64,000 nt of DNA from Pseudomonas viciae (lineage in GTDB: Bacteria; Pseudomonadota; Gammaproteobacteria; Pseudomonadales; Pseudomonadaceae), in assembly GCF_004786035.1 (NCBI RefSeq), contig NZ_CP035088.1, positions 3,446,001 through 3,510,000 of the forward strand, read 5' to 3'. A program made the position numbers and the translations under genes. Each line of letters begins with the position of its first letter. Position 1 is the stretch's first letter. The notes below the pieces were generated by a model. The model was not told the DNA's origin. It was given only the letters and a program-made list of their open reading frames with translations, and did no database searches. Positions 9,901 to 16,890 of this stretch are shown here, piece after piece.

Positions 9901-12570
9901 GAGCAACGCCCCCAGGCTGTCGACCGACAGGTCGGCGGCACTGCCGAGCTTTCCGGCCGTGTTGTCCAGGCTGCCGACCTTGAGGCCCAGGGCGCCTTCG
10001 CTGCTGAGCAAGCCGGTGTTGTTGAGCAGCGCGCCATCGAGGCGGATATCCAGACCCTGGAGGGCGGAGATGTTCCCGCCGCTGTTATCCAGGGTCGTGC
10101 CGTTCAGGTTGACACTGCCCCTGGCGAACAGGCGGCCCTTGTTCTGGTTGATCACTTGCGCCACGACAAGGCCGAGGTCGGTCTCGGTCAGCAGCTTGCC
10201 GCCATCGCTGTTATCCAGGCGCTGTCCGCTGACACTGACGCTGCTGCGGGTGCTAGACAGCTCGCCGGCACGGTTGTCAATCTGTTCGACATTGACGGTC
10301 AGGCCCTGGGTGCTGGCGACCGTACCGCCATTACGGTTGTCGAGACTCTTGCCGGTCAGCAGCAGAGAACCCTGGGCCACCAGCGCCCCGCCCTGCTGGC
10401 TCAGGCTGTCGATGCTGGCTTCGAGGTCGCCCTGGCTGGCAATACGGCCCTGGGTGTTGGCAACCTCCTTGGCCTTGAGACGGATCGGGCCGACTGCGCT
10501 GAGCAGACCGCCGCTGTTGTCCAGGCGGGTGCCTTCGAAGTCGATGGTCGCCCCGGCGACAAGATTGCCCTTGTCGCGGTTGTCCAACTGATCGACCAGC
10601 AGCTTGAGGTCCTTGTCGGCCTGGATCAGGCCGCCACGATTGTCCGCCGAACCGCCGCGCAAGGTCAGGTGATCCTTGCCCGCCAGGCTGCCGCCGCGGT
10701 TGTCCAGGCTGCCGGCGTTCAGTTCGATGCTGCCCGTGGCGCGCAGCTTGCCCTGTTCGCGGTTATCGAATGCGCCGTTGAGGGTGGCGCTCAGCTTGCC
10801 GTCCGCCGCAAGCACCATGCCCGCCGCGCGGTTGTCGAGGCTGGCGGCGGCCAGGGTCAAGGCCTTGCCGGAACCCAGGATCCCACCGTGGTTATCCAAG
10901 GCGTCGCTGAGGTCGATGCTTAAGCCCAGATCGCCGGTGATCTGCCCCCGAGTATTGTCCAGGCTGACGGCCTTCAGGATGGCCAGGGTTGAACTCGACA
11001 AGGTGCCATCACGGTTATTGATCGCACCGCTGGCCGTGAGACTGAGCCCCTTGTCAGCCGCGATCAGGCCGGAGGTATTGTCGAGGCTGGCGACATTCAG
11101 GGTGACATCGGCCAGACTGGAAATTTCCCCGCCGCGATTGCCCAGCGCGTCGACGTTGACTACCAGGTCGCCGTTGCTGGAGATCAGACCGTCCTGGCCG
11201 TTCACGGCCTTGTCGGCGGTCAAGGTCAGACGGTCGGCGCTGATCACCCGGCCCTTGTTCTGGTTGTCGAGGGTGCCGGTGATGACGGTGGTCTGCCGCT
11301 GTCCGCTGAGGGTGCCGCCCTGGTTGTTCAGAGTCTGGGTGGTGGTGATGTCGAGGTCACGGCTGGCAATGATGTTCTTGCCGAGGTTGTTGAGGCGCTG
11401 CGCGCTGATGCTGATATCGGCGTCGGTGTTGCGGGTGTTATCGAGATTGACCCCGGCTTCGATGATGCCGTTGTTGGTCAACTGGCCGCCGCTGGCGAGG
11501 GTGATGCGGTCCTTGGCGACGAGGTTGTTCTGGCTGGTCAGGTCGCCCTGGGTTTGTATGTCCAGGGTGGTACCGGCGTAGACCGGGCCTTTGGTCTCCA
11601 GGCTCTGGGCCTTGACGTTGACCGCGCCGGTCGCCGCCGTGTCGACCATGCTCAGGTGCCCGTTGGCGTCGAGCTGGATGTCGCCACCGCTGGCGACCAT
11701 TTTGCCGTCGAGTTTTACCCCGACACCGGCTTCGGTACCCACCAGTTTGATAGCGCCGGCGTACATGCCGCCGAGGGCCGAGGAATCGATCGCCAGTTGC
11801 GGGGCAGTGGCGGGATTGGCAGTGCGTGCCGTTGCTTTCAACGTCTGGGCATCGACATCGTTGGCGCCGGCGATGATCGCCAGGTTCTTCGCCTGGATCT
11901 CGGCATTGAGCCTGACCGAGCGGGTGATGATTTCGAAGCGGTCGATATTGTCGGCGTTAAGCCCGGCACCTTCGATGGAAACGCTGCCCTGGTCCACCTG
12001 ATAACCCGACACCTGGCCGTTGGTAATCACCGCCTTGCCGGTGGTCAGGGTCGCCTGAGGTGTGTTGATAAAACCGCAGCCGCTGCAACTGATGCCATAA
12101 GGGTTAGCGACGATCACATGGGCCGACTGCCCCGCCACTTCGGTGTAGCCGCGTAACTGGCTGGGGTTACCGCCGTTGACTTCGTTGAGGATGGTCGTGG
12201 CGGCCGTGCCGTTGAAGTTCGGGTTACCGAGGATGATCCCGCCCAGTTGCGTGGGCTGGGTGCGGGCGGTGGCGTTGTTGAGGATCACACCGTTGCTGCC
12301 GACGTTGTAATCCTGGAATTGGTTGTGGGACAGGCCGCTGCCGTTGGGCCGGGCGATGTTGATGATGGGCACGCCATTGCCGGCTTGATCGAGCGTCGTC
12401 CCCGACGCGCTGACCACAATACCGTCCGCCTGCGCCCATAGCGGCTGCCAGAACATGACGTTCGCCAGCAGGAACGCCAAGCCGCGCTTGGGCAGTCCGA
12501 GGAAGTGCTCATGATTTTTCAGGGCAGCGGAAGGCTGGCGCGCAAGAAGCGCGAACTGGCGGACGTCCAT
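127..12570 (-). CDS. Filamentous haemagglutinin / CdiA-type two-partner-secretion exoprotein with Hint and toxin C-terminus
   Basis: A 4147-residue exoprotein, probably secreted by a TpsB transporter to act as an adhesin and contact-dependent toxin carrier. Residues 1-47 form the long signal peptide typical of Pseudomonas FHA proteins (ends ...QPLWAQA). Residues about 48-300 are the TPS/haemagglutination domain, with the diagnostic NPYGISCSGCGF and NTPQATLTTG blocks. Residues about 380-2200 are many ~20-residue beta-helix repeats of the xLDNxxGxLxS type. A hydrophobic Ala/Gly-rich DUF637-like segment starts near residue 3392. A Hint domain begins at Cys3881 and the toxin tip follows Asn4029. 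Start ATG 12570 is the one giving the full signal peptide. No VENN motif was seen, so Hint cleavage may replace it. No transporter gene lies next to it. Confidence 0.93.
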   Translation of the reverse strand: MDVRQFALLARQPSAALKNHEHFLGLPKRGLAFLLANVMFWQPLWAQADGIVVSASGTTLDQAGNGVPIINIARPNGSGLSHNQFQDYNVGSNGVILNNATARTQPTQLGGIILGNPNFNGTAATTILNEVNGGNPSQLRGYTEVAGQSAHVIVANPYGISCSGCGFINTPQATLTTGKAVITNGQVSGYQVDQGSVSIEGAGLNADNIDRFEIITRSVRLNAEIQAKNLAIIAGANDVDAQTLKATARTANPATAPQLAIDSSALGGMYAGAIKLVGTEAGVGVKLDGKMVASGGDIQLDANGHLSMVDTAATGAVNVKAQSLETKGPVYAGTTLDIQTQGDLTSQNNLVAKDRITLASGGQLTNNGIIEAGVNLDNTRNTDADISISAQRLNNLGKNIIASRDLDITTTQTLNNQGGTLSGQRQTTVITGTLDNQNKGRVISADRLTLTADKAVNGQDGLISSNGDLVVNVDALGNRGGEISSLADVTLNVASLDNTSGLIAADKGLSLTASGAINNRDGTLSSSTLAILKAVSLDNTRGQITGDLGLSIDLSDALDNHGGILGSGKALTLAAASLDNRAAGMVLAADGKLSATLNGAFDNREQGKLRATGSIELNAGSLDNRGGSLAGKDHLTLRGGSADNRGGLIQADKDLKLLVDQLDNRDKGNLVAGATIDFEGTRLDNSGGLLSAVGPIRLKAKEVANTQGRIASQGDLEASIDSLSQQGGALVAQGSLLLTGKSLDNRNGGTVASTQGLTVNVEQIDNRAGELSSTRSSVSVSGQRLDNSDGGKLLTETDLGLVVAQVINQNKGRLFARGSVNLNGTTLDNSGGNISALQGLDIRLDGALLNNTGLLSSEGALGLKVGSLDNTAGKLGSAADLSVDSLGALLNQGGSILTDQDLVLASSSLDNSRKGLISGKGATRVTTGTLDNSQGGRLTSDDRLDLTATQVSNGTSGRIASAKDLTASVTGLDQQGGELFSKTQLSLDLHNGRLDNSGGLINGPLLVLKNLDEVVSRGGEISSAQAFALAAKSLDNSNGKLLSNQGLTLRIDQVLSNIKGLVAAVSLDSRSASLDNSQGLISSRGAIDLGVSGAFINQGGTLVGDGTILLAANSLDNSNGAVSGKADATANIAALDNRSGKLIASGALTLSGAFMDNRQNGLVGATKALTLDVDAIDNRGGELSSSANIRLTGKRLDNSDSGKLLADTTLTLEMAEVLNRNLGLLKGKTGVTLDGQTFDNTDGQLLSDQDARLTLGADLDNSGGLISSEGRLDVSSAGLTNTTGSLSSAGALKVKASGTLGNQGGRLVSDSSINLSSASLDNTQRGVISGKGAVTVSTGAYDNRTGNLSSSDSLTLTAGQVSNQNGRIGSDKALVASVTGLDQQDGKLFSNTALTLDLNNGQLNNQNGLINAPSLVLDNLKGVNNQGGEISSAQAFALTADSLDNSNGKLLSNQAVTLRINQALVNLKGQIAAAALDIRAASLDNSGGTVTSRGDLDLTTSGQLSNRSQGLINAAQALKLSSADLDNQGGALLGAVAVTLNAMALSNSGRGLINSQGGLTINASSLDSGNGGEVSAKGDIDLTLGTLAQNGGRLLGDQAIRLDLAGGDLDNRNGLLNAKGALTLNRLRDLNNQGGELSSNQSFNLVGRTFDNSGGKLISNNQLVVTGNSLINQGGLISGWQGLAVNGASLDNRNSGTLSSRNGNLGVNVSGALLNSNAGALVSQQALTVNAASLENSAGILSSGGAQQLTVSGLLNNAQGGSIDSGAALTLQAMALNNSGTISAQQSIGFTGTTLDNSNGTLVGKGAVSLDLLGALTNTNGKLASAGPLVISRSSQIGNQGGQLVSQGLLSLFTGSLDNRNRGTVAANDNLVISSTGAVQNNSDGLIYSQNADVRLDATSLANGKGSLQGQGALNLTVSGNIDNQSGRLIAQNGDLTVSAANLDNRGGTLASVKGALEARIVGVLKNGYDLGNNRQGGIVQAQRLNLGAQGGIDNYGGRIAAQSGDALVTTADFDNRNGGLYAKRLVQVSGNNFDNSGDNGGQIAGQRIDLSLNGVLNNRLGVIESDSTLRVRAASLDNQTGQIRALGADGKTDFQIGGLFDNRNGKLETANSDLTLNASGFQNLGGRLLHVGDGTFDISTANITNAGGSLVTRGGLTLTADSWTNSSVIQAGRLTVNVNTLNQTAGGQLLASDSLAGNGGNWNNDGLIASDGTANLNLSGSYNGRGRYTSLNTLGLTAASFNLGSTGSIAGGADTLINVGGQANNYGRITSAAGMRVNAGSINNYGTLGSNANLLLNTPGLLNENGLMFSGGDTKLQVNGFTNHTAQLYSLGTVSIEGFGGQAQSAQVTNISGSLESIGRFSINAASFENRTEGFSLGRKLISASIAVRCLDCGGGDYDLSIAVRETYEGQDNDTSAAALLSAGGDFVFSGGDFLNSKSTVSAGGNISIQASNLTNVGSMGGIIERTRSYRTQAIANLTALAFVNQAVSYNARNDPDYPNIYYINDAGGLSKAIAETYERPVPVGSPGTTAPAVRFRDAVTGQLVTTLAFGTRYGLNQPPQYDPNNLMALPAQLQSYTQTGDVEVSRDGSGSGRSAIIQAGGKVSITASQNLNNSVIHQDYAVGPGANKVQGTQAAGTGAPVVIRFNAQLPPDLAKQQVNPLVLPGFSLPIGQNGLFRLSGQGGSPTQASQANAGAQSWSMGSAAVSSAQRQQGADDVQARNLQFTDAARIAASNLQLEQTTRQATGGGVSSSVINVSAPGDSGSVELPGQGGVVSPVGIQVINRVQGLPDTSGRSNPQKYLIETNPVLTDLRQFMSSDYLLANLGYNPDESAKRLGDGFYEQKLIQQAVIARTGQRFIDGQTSDEALYRYLMDNAIKSKQQLDLSVGVSLTSQQVAALTHDIVWLEEHEVNGEKVLVPVLYLAQATNRLAPNGALIQGSDVTLIAGKNLNNVGTLRASNNLAATAGNDLVNSGLIEAGNRLDLLAGNDIINKAGGVIAGRDVNMTAIAGDVINQRMVTGTDIRYKGENAHSEYVDSGSRIEAANDLTIKAARDFVSTGSTLQSGSDTTITAGRDAFIAAAEQHNSVVADTKSSSVTQYGSDLTVGRDLSVQAGRDLAVVASQIEANQYIDFGAGENLTVASAANESHSYSKSKKVTKQEDHVKQVSSVVSAGQDVTFNAGNDMTLISSRINAGNEAYLAAVGQLDVLAAQDTDYSLYDKKKKGSWGRKQTRHDEVTKTINVGTQITTGRDLTLVSGGDQRYQVAKLESGADLTLRSGGAITFEGVKDLSQESHEKSNNSLAWNSSKGKGHTDETLRQSELISKGDLAITAAKGVHIDIKQIDQKTVSQTIDAMVQADPQLAWLKEAEQRGDVDWRRVKEVHDSFKYSNSGMGTGAMLAVVIIVTVLTAGSGTAATVGTSASGAATAVGISATTATAIGAAASAAYTAAVVQSVVSTINNKGNLGAVLKDVTSTESLKGYLTSGLAAGFASGVLDKAFGVSAENASKATHGFELASTDGLTKFVGYTLAEKGFGAVTNTAINGGSLKNNLAQASISAAADVLSASIYNRLGTQLEFTGIPAKVGAHAIVGGLIAEAAGGSFRTGALAAGANEAFVASVGDKIFVGDMHDQLLAMTSQLIGVTVSAAAGGSDKEQEVAGWVAQQATKFNSLDHPTAERLLNELKGCKSGGNCTEAKQRDLIDKFEKISAERSQLIDLCETRACVEGLKANTIAMDDPVAQELLSFYRNKVSYDMVGMLVGNPGLIAQPAQGYDPWGNTYVTDDQIITAKYIKEGWLTPAESANLKEWENKTSWLDDAAGRKLSVAERAAMISNMGNTLLTEGWGTKIVAGVGKGGKPGNGVSTDADGFGNSPTVTKPVKPCCFAAGTMVATPQGPRAIDTLSVGDIVWSKRETGGEPFAAAISATHIRTDQPIYQLKLKNIRADGVSEKETLLVTPGHPFYVPARHDFVPVIQLKSGDLLQSLGDGPTEGVSTRVESLELFLPQGKTYNLTVDVGHTFYVGKLKTWVHNVGLCDINGKPVVPRNAKNLEGGPLEKADKFSGHFMLEGGPANGTLYRADNKGNITSYAVYDDKGMILKRVDVTGDSHAGIPTPHAIDYGRNKLPDGSIRVQSPSSKKPPRGISAEEIP
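8080..10530 (-). repeat. Long-period internal duplication in the exoprotein gene (about 1227 bp, 409 codons)
   Basis: Beyond the 20-residue beta-helix repeats, two long blocks align at an offset of 1227 bp. For example, 8254-8328 matches 9481-9555 (SSAQAFAL...SLDNSNGKLLSNQ in both), and 8579 onward matches 9806 onward. The match is diverged, with many substitutions and a small indel further along, so this is an old duplication rather than a recent one. Confidence 0.6.
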
Positions 12571-13212
12571 GTCAGGAATCTCGAATCAGATGAAACGCAG
12601 GGTGAGAAGACGCTCAACTGCAAGGAGATCGTGTACGACGGGCAGCCACCCGGCCGGATACAGTCGGCAAGTGAAAACCTCGGTTTGATCCCCCCGAAAC
12701 AAGCGGTAACATCAAAATGACATCGCGATGCTAAAGAGACAAAACAATGGCGTCAATTAAATTGCGGAAAATATTTCAGTCCCGATACATGCCGGAAAAT
12801 CACCCTGCCGGGCGCGATCAAAGCCGACCGGGTCCTCTCGCCACAAGGGTTCTATCGTTCCCAGCTTCAGCGTGGGCAGGATTGGTAATTGCCGCAGAAT
12901 CAGAAAAGATCCACGGTATGCGTCAGGTACACCCAGTGCCTGGATGCGTTTCTTGTCACGCTAAAAATTTCGCGACCTGAAACCACCGTCCTAGAGCCCA
13001 GTCAAAATGTTTTTTGGCGATCCGGATAGCCTTTAACGGATCTCCACTGTATTGAAAACCCTTCCCAAAGTGACTCACGAGCCGTGTTGAACTGTTTCAG
13101 TTGGCTTGCCATGCTGCGCATGCGATGGCATTAGCGGCAAAGGCAACCGCTGCCCCCTCACAAATGATCACCTTCAAATGCCTTTCGCTTCAGAAGCGAT
13201 AAAGCCCCCATT
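12571..13212. other. Intergenic region, no convincing gene
   Basis: About 640 bp separate the exoprotein start from the end of the AraC regulator. Short ORFs here (12505-12720, 12747-12980) lack a good ribosome-binding site and family-like sequence. The exoprotein promoter should lie here, but I see no clear sigma-70 hexamers. The stretch carries one copy of the direct repeat that recurs at 23258. No TpsB gene is present. Confidence 0.6.
12983..13049 (+). repeat. Direct repeat, left copy flanking the aldoxime/nitrile cluster
   Basis: This 67-bp stretch matches 23258-23324 in the same orientation at 59 of 67 positions by eye. The core CTAGAGCCCAGTC is identical in both. It is followed by a small AT-rich inverted repeat (CAAAA...TTTTG here, CCAAA...TTTGG in the other copy) and by GATCCGGA. 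Similarity fades after about 13059. The two copies bracket the 10-kb pathway block. Confidence 0.75.
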
Positions 13213-14148
13213 TCACTCTCGCCGCAGGAGAGTGTGGGGAGCAATGCCGAACGCCTTGCGAAAAGCGTGGCTGAAATGAGAGAAGTCGGAGAAGCCGAAA
13301 TCCAGCGCCGCCTGGGAAATACTGCGGACTTGACCGCGCTCAATCGCGTCGCGGCTCGCGAGCAATCGCGCCTTCCAAATTTCCGCGACCGGCGATTTCT
13401 GATGACGAGCGAAAGCACGCGTAACAGTGCGCGTGGAGACATGGTGAGCTTGAGCAATGCGTTCGAGCGACAGGTCCGCCTCGGTCAAATATTGGCGGAT
13501 GTAATTCATGATCCGACCATACAGGTCCAACTCGTCATGAGTCTGCTTTAAATCCTGGAGTTCCAGGCTGACCACCAGAAGGTCGAGCAACGTGCTGGAG
13601 TAACGACTGGATACTCCTGTGTTCTGGAAGCCTAATGGCATACTCGCAGCCTGGCGTAGCATCTCGCGTAACGGAATCACCCCTGGACGACGATCATCCA
13701 GAACCACAGCGGTGCAATCTGCTATGCCGGGCAACCGCTGGCTGAGCAGTTGTCGCGGAATGCGGACAAGGTGATTGTCCGTACCACCGAAGCTGAATCT
13801 GAACGGCTGGGATGCGTCATAAAGAAACAGATCGTCCGCCGTCAGCTTCGTCCGTCGGTCAGCTTGCTCCAGTTCGCCATAACCGCTCCTGGTAAAGCCC
13901 AACCACAAATCGTCGTTAGGATCACTGCGTAAGTGCTGGGCGGACCGCTCCCAATAGTGCAAGGGTGCAGACAACGTGCAGATGTCCAATACGCCCATGC
14001 TATGTACCTCCAGCGCCCCGTCAAAATCGCTCTGCGCCAGCAGTTTGCTGTCTGCGTCCAGGCAGTGGTGACAAACCACTTCCTTCCAGTAATCGAACCG
14101 CAGGGGTGCCGTAACGGCAAGAGTTGAATACTGACATGTCTGGCTCAT
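13213..14148 (-). CDS. AraC-family regulator of the aldoxime/nitrile cluster
   Basis: A 311-residue AraC/XylS activator. The N-terminal half resembles the AraC-binding-like ligand domain (FDYWKEVVCHHCLDAD, then FTRSGYGELEQADRRT). The C-terminal ~100 residues hold two helix-turn-helix motifs, SLERIAQAHHVSTRTVTRAF and SQAALDFGFSDFSHFSHAF. The frame is open up to 14355, but ATG 14148 is preferred: it follows GAGGTG at good spacing and starts at the family-typical MSQTCQYSTLAV. It is transcribed away from the aldoxime dehydratase gene across a 572-bp region. Regulators of this type control aldoxime-nitrile operons in other pseudomonads, so substrate-induced activation of the neighbouring genes is a reasonable inference. 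Confidence 0.85.
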   Translation of the reverse strand: MSQTCQYSTLAVTAPLRFDYWKEVVCHHCLDADSKLLAQSDFDGALEVHSMGVLDICTLSAPLHYWERSAQHLRSDPNDDLWLGFTRSGYGELEQADRRTKLTADDLFLYDASQPFRFSFGGTDNHLVRIPRQLLSQRLPGIADCTAVVLDDRRPGVIPLREMLRQAASMPLGFQNTGVSSRYSSTLLDLLVVSLELQDLKQTHDELDLYGRIMNYIRQYLTEADLSLERIAQAHHVSTRTVTRAFARHQKSPVAEIWKARLLASRDAIERGQVRSISQAALDFGFSDFSHFSHAFRKAFGIAPHTLLRRE

Positions 14149-14720
14149 TGCATTCACCTCGCGGCGGCGGTTCAACAAAAAAGCTTGGTAACGTTTTTTG
14201 CGAGCAAAGCAATTAGCAGGCCATCTCCACAGCCTCATTCCCGCTGTCAGACACCTTGGAAGATAGCCGCCTGCGAACTCGGCTGGCGTTAAATAGGTAG
14301 ATCCTTCCAACACTCCCCATGCCACTTCTCGGGGCGCCTCGCCCCCTTGTTTCACAAGCCCCGCACCATTGCTGCGCGCTGATATGCCGGCCTTTTTTAC
14401 CTGTCCTTTTTAACCAAACGGTTGTCCATTCGAGCCAAGCACGTTTCATCTCCCCTGGATAATTTTCACTCCACACCGTGTCCCTACAAGCACGAATGAT
14501 GAGGTGTCTCATGCATCCACGAGAACAGCAGCGACTGTCCGATTCATCCTGGTTTCTACAGAGATGGGACATGGCACCCGAAGAGTTTGCCACTTACCTA
14601 CTACAGCTCGGGACCTTGGTGCTGCAACGCCGACGGAGTGGTACCCACCGCAAAACACCAACATCCACTGGGATGTAGAACAGCGAACCGTCCGTTTGAG
14701 ACGGAAATAAAGGAGCCCCC
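14149..14720. promoter_or_regulatory. Divergent regulatory region between AraC regulator and aldoxime dehydratase
   Basis: These 572 bp hold no convincing gene. Several short overlapping ORFs occur on both strands without ribosome-binding sites or recognisable products. Promoters for both divergent genes and the AraC-type operator must lie here. A small inverted repeat, CCGT-TTGAG-ACGG (14692-14704), sits just before the ribosome-binding site AAAGGAG (14709-14715) of the dehydratase gene and could affect initiation. No clear -35/-10 pair was assigned. Confidence 0.5.
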
Positions 14721-15776
14721 ATGGAATCTGCAATCGATAAACATCTCAAATGTCCCCGGACTTTGTCCCGTCGTGTTCACGACGATTACAAGCCGCCCTT
14801 CCCGATGTTTGTTGGGCGAGCTGACGAAAACGTGAAGCAAGTTGTGATGGCCTACCTCGGGGTGCAATTTCGCGACGAACAACGCGCCGCCGCCCTGCAG
14901 GCCATGCGCTACATTGACGCCAGCTTTGCCCTCGCCGATGGACCCGGGAATCACGACCTGACCTACCACCTCGACAATCAGGGTTATGGAAACTTCATCG
15001 CCGTGGGCTACTGGCGTGATCCCGCCGCCTATCACCGTTGGTTACTTTCAGCGCCTGTAGCCGACTGGTGGGGTGACGAGGCACGCCTGAGCGAGGGACT
15101 GGGGTATTTCCGCGAGGTCATCGCACCGCGCACCGATCAGTTCGAGACGTTGTATGCATTCAAGGAAGATTTGCCAGGTGTCGGTGCGGTCATGGACGGC
15201 ATTAGTGGCGAGGTCGAAGAGCACGGCTACTGGGGTTCGGCACGCGACCGCTTTGCCATCTCACAGACCGATTGGATGCAACCGACCGGCGAACTACAAG
15301 TGATTTCCGGGGACCCGACCAAGGGCGGCAAGGTCGTGATACGCGGCCACGACAACCTGACGCTGATCCGTTCTGGACAGGACTGGGTCGAAGCCGGCGA
15401 GGAAGAGCGCGCGCTGTACTTCACCGAAATGCTCCCCCCTCTACAAGACGGCATGAACTTCCTGCGTGACGAGGGCCAGGCATTGGGCTGCTACAGCAAT
15501 CGCTTCGTACGCAATGTCGACCTGGATGGCAATCTGCTCGACATCGCCTATGACATCGGTCACTGGCGATCGCTCGACAAACTGGAACGCTGGGCAGAAT
15601 CCCATCCCACTCACTTGCGCATTTTCACCACGTTCTTTCGCGTGATCGGGGGCCTTTCGAAGCTGCGGCTGTATCACGAGGTCTCGGTAGCGGACGGTAG
15701 CCAGCAACTGTTCGAGTACATCAACTGCCATCCGCAGACCGGGATGATGCGCGACGCGCAAGTGTCGCCCACCTGA
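14721..15776 (+). CDS. oxd: Aldoxime dehydratase (haem-containing)
   Basis: Dehydrates aldoximes (RCH=NOH) to nitriles in the cytoplasm. The substrate binds directly to ferrous haem b. The 351-residue product has the usual Oxd length. Catalytic residues known from OxdRE/OxdA (Arg178, Ser219, His299, His320) map here with a constant shift of one: Arg177 (GSARDRF), Ser218 (LIRSGQDW), proximal haem ligand His298 (THLRIFTTFF) and His319 (LRLYHEVS). AAAGGAG lies 5 nt before the ATG. It is the first gene of the structural block and is followed by a terminator-like hairpin, so it may be expressed more strongly than the genes after it. Together with the nitrile hydratase and amidase below, it gives a full aldoxime-to-acid route. 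Confidence 0.96.
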   Translation: MESAIDKHLKCPRTLSRRVHDDYKPPFPMFVGRADENVKQVVMAYLGVQFRDEQRAAALQAMRYIDASFALADGPGNHDLTYHLDNQGYGNFIAVGYWRDPAAYHRWLLSAPVADWWGDEARLSEGLGYFREVIAPRTDQFETLYAFKEDLPGVGAVMDGISGEVEEHGYWGSARDRFAISQTDWMQPTGELQVISGDPTKGGKVVIRGHDNLTLIRSGQDWVEAGEEERALYFTEMLPPLQDGMNFLRDEGQALGCYSNRFVRNVDLDGNLLDIAYDIGHWRSLDKLERWAESHPTHLRIFTTFFRVIGGLSKLRLYHEVSVADGSQQLFEYINCHPQTGMMRDAQVSPT

Positions 15777-15798
15777 CTCCATCGCTGACTCCACTTTT

Positions 15799-15841
15799 AG
15801 CCCTGCGCGTCGCCTGATTGGCGCCTGCGGGGCTCTTTTTG
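15799..15841 (+). terminator. Rho-independent terminator-like hairpin after aldoxime dehydratase
   Basis: A GC-rich stem starts AGCCC at 15799 and closes with GGGCT at 15829-15833. Inner pairing is GCC (15810-15813) with GGC (15820-15823), and a run of Ts follows (15835-15840). It lies in the 87-bp gap before the next gene on the same strand, so it may be a partial terminator setting relative expression. Confidence 0.65.
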
Positions 15842-15863
15842 CCCGAAAAAAGGATCTTCGATC

Positions 15864-16730
15864 ATGAAACAGTTCCGCTACCTGTCGCTTGCAGCCCTCC
15901 TCCCCAGCCTTTCCTCCCACGCTCTCGAGGTGGATCCTGGCGATTACGAGCCGCTCCCCGTTGGGGCGACCATTGGCGTGGTCTACTACCAGCACGCCAC
16001 CACGGACAACGCCTACTCCCAGGGGCACAAGACCAGTTCCGATTTCAACCTGACTTCCGATATCGGCATTCTGCGTCTGCTGCACGTCTACCAATTGAGC
16101 GAGCGGCTGACCATCGAGCCGCAATTCCTGTTGCCCTTCGGTCATGTCTCAGGCGGTGGCGACGCTTCTGGTTTAGGCGACGCCAGCGGCATCGGCGACC
16201 TCATTCTTACAGCGCCACTCAAGTACCGTCTCAACGACGCCAATGACACCCTCGGTGCGACTGCTTACTTGTACGTGCCGACTGGCGACTATGACAAAGA
16301 CGACGCACTCAACCTTGGCGAGAACCGTTGGAAGGTCGATCTCCAGGCCGCTTACGTCAAGCACTTCTCGGACAAGTGGGCCATCGACCTCGTAGGTGAC
16401 GCCATCTGGTACGCCGACAACAACGACTTCGGCGCCAGCTCCGCCCGTCGGGAGCAGGACGTTTCCTACGGCGCTCAGTTGATGGGGCGCTACATGCCCA
16501 ACGAGACAACTGCGCTGGCTATCGGCTTCGGCCACAGTTGGGGCGGGGAAAACCAGATCGATGGAGTCAACCAGGACGACAGGATGGAAAACACCAACGT
16601 CCGCGTCACGGCCAGAAAGTTTTTCACCGCCAAGGACCAAATCCAAGTGCAACTTGGACGCGACCTTGCGGTAGAGAACGGCCCCAAGGAGGACTTTCGC
16701 ATGAACCTGCGCTACGTGCGGGTTTTCTAG
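15864..16730 (+). CDS. Outer-membrane transporter-like protein (phenol MetA-pathway type)
   Basis: A 288-residue secreted beta-rich protein. An N-terminal signal peptide (MKQFRYLSLAALLPSLSSHA) is followed by alternating amphipathic strands and a C-terminal aromatic ending (LRYVRVF), typical of outer-membrane barrels. Features such as GIGDLILTAPLKYRL and the length fit the 'MetA-pathway of phenol degradation' outer-membrane family, whose members often sit in catabolic operons. It probably helps hydrophobic aldoximes or nitriles cross the outer membrane (inference from position). AAAGGATC precedes the ATG. Confidence 0.75.
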   Translation: MKQFRYLSLAALLPSLSSHALEVDPGDYEPLPVGATIGVVYYQHATTDNAYSQGHKTSSDFNLTSDIGILRLLHVYQLSERLTIEPQFLLPFGHVSGGGDASGLGDASGIGDLILTAPLKYRLNDANDTLGATAYLYVPTGDYDKDDALNLGENRWKVDLQAAYVKHFSDKWAIDLVGDAIWYADNNDFGASSARREQDVSYGAQLMGRYMPNETTALAIGFGHSWGGENQIDGVNQDDRMENTNVRVTARKFFTAKDQIQVQLGRDLAVENGPKEDFRMNLRYVRVF

Positions 16731-16890
16731 ATCCGCCCGCCTCCACCAACCGTTGTCCTTATCAACCAAGCGTGTGCCCAACGACGAATTCGACTTGGAT
16801 CCGTCGCAAGACTTCACATCCCGTAGCAACCGTGCCAACGCGACAGTTGGCTAATGAGATGACCCTCACTCGAAACGGAGAAACCAGGCA

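Noticed and set aside
12505..12980. Two short plus-strand ORFs upstream of the AraC gene
   Set aside because: One overlaps the exoprotein start, neither has a good ribosome-binding site, and the products look random.
13185..13199. TCGCTTC-A-GAAGCGA palindrome just after the AraC gene as its terminator
   Set aside because: The loop is a single base and no T-tract follows on the minus strand.
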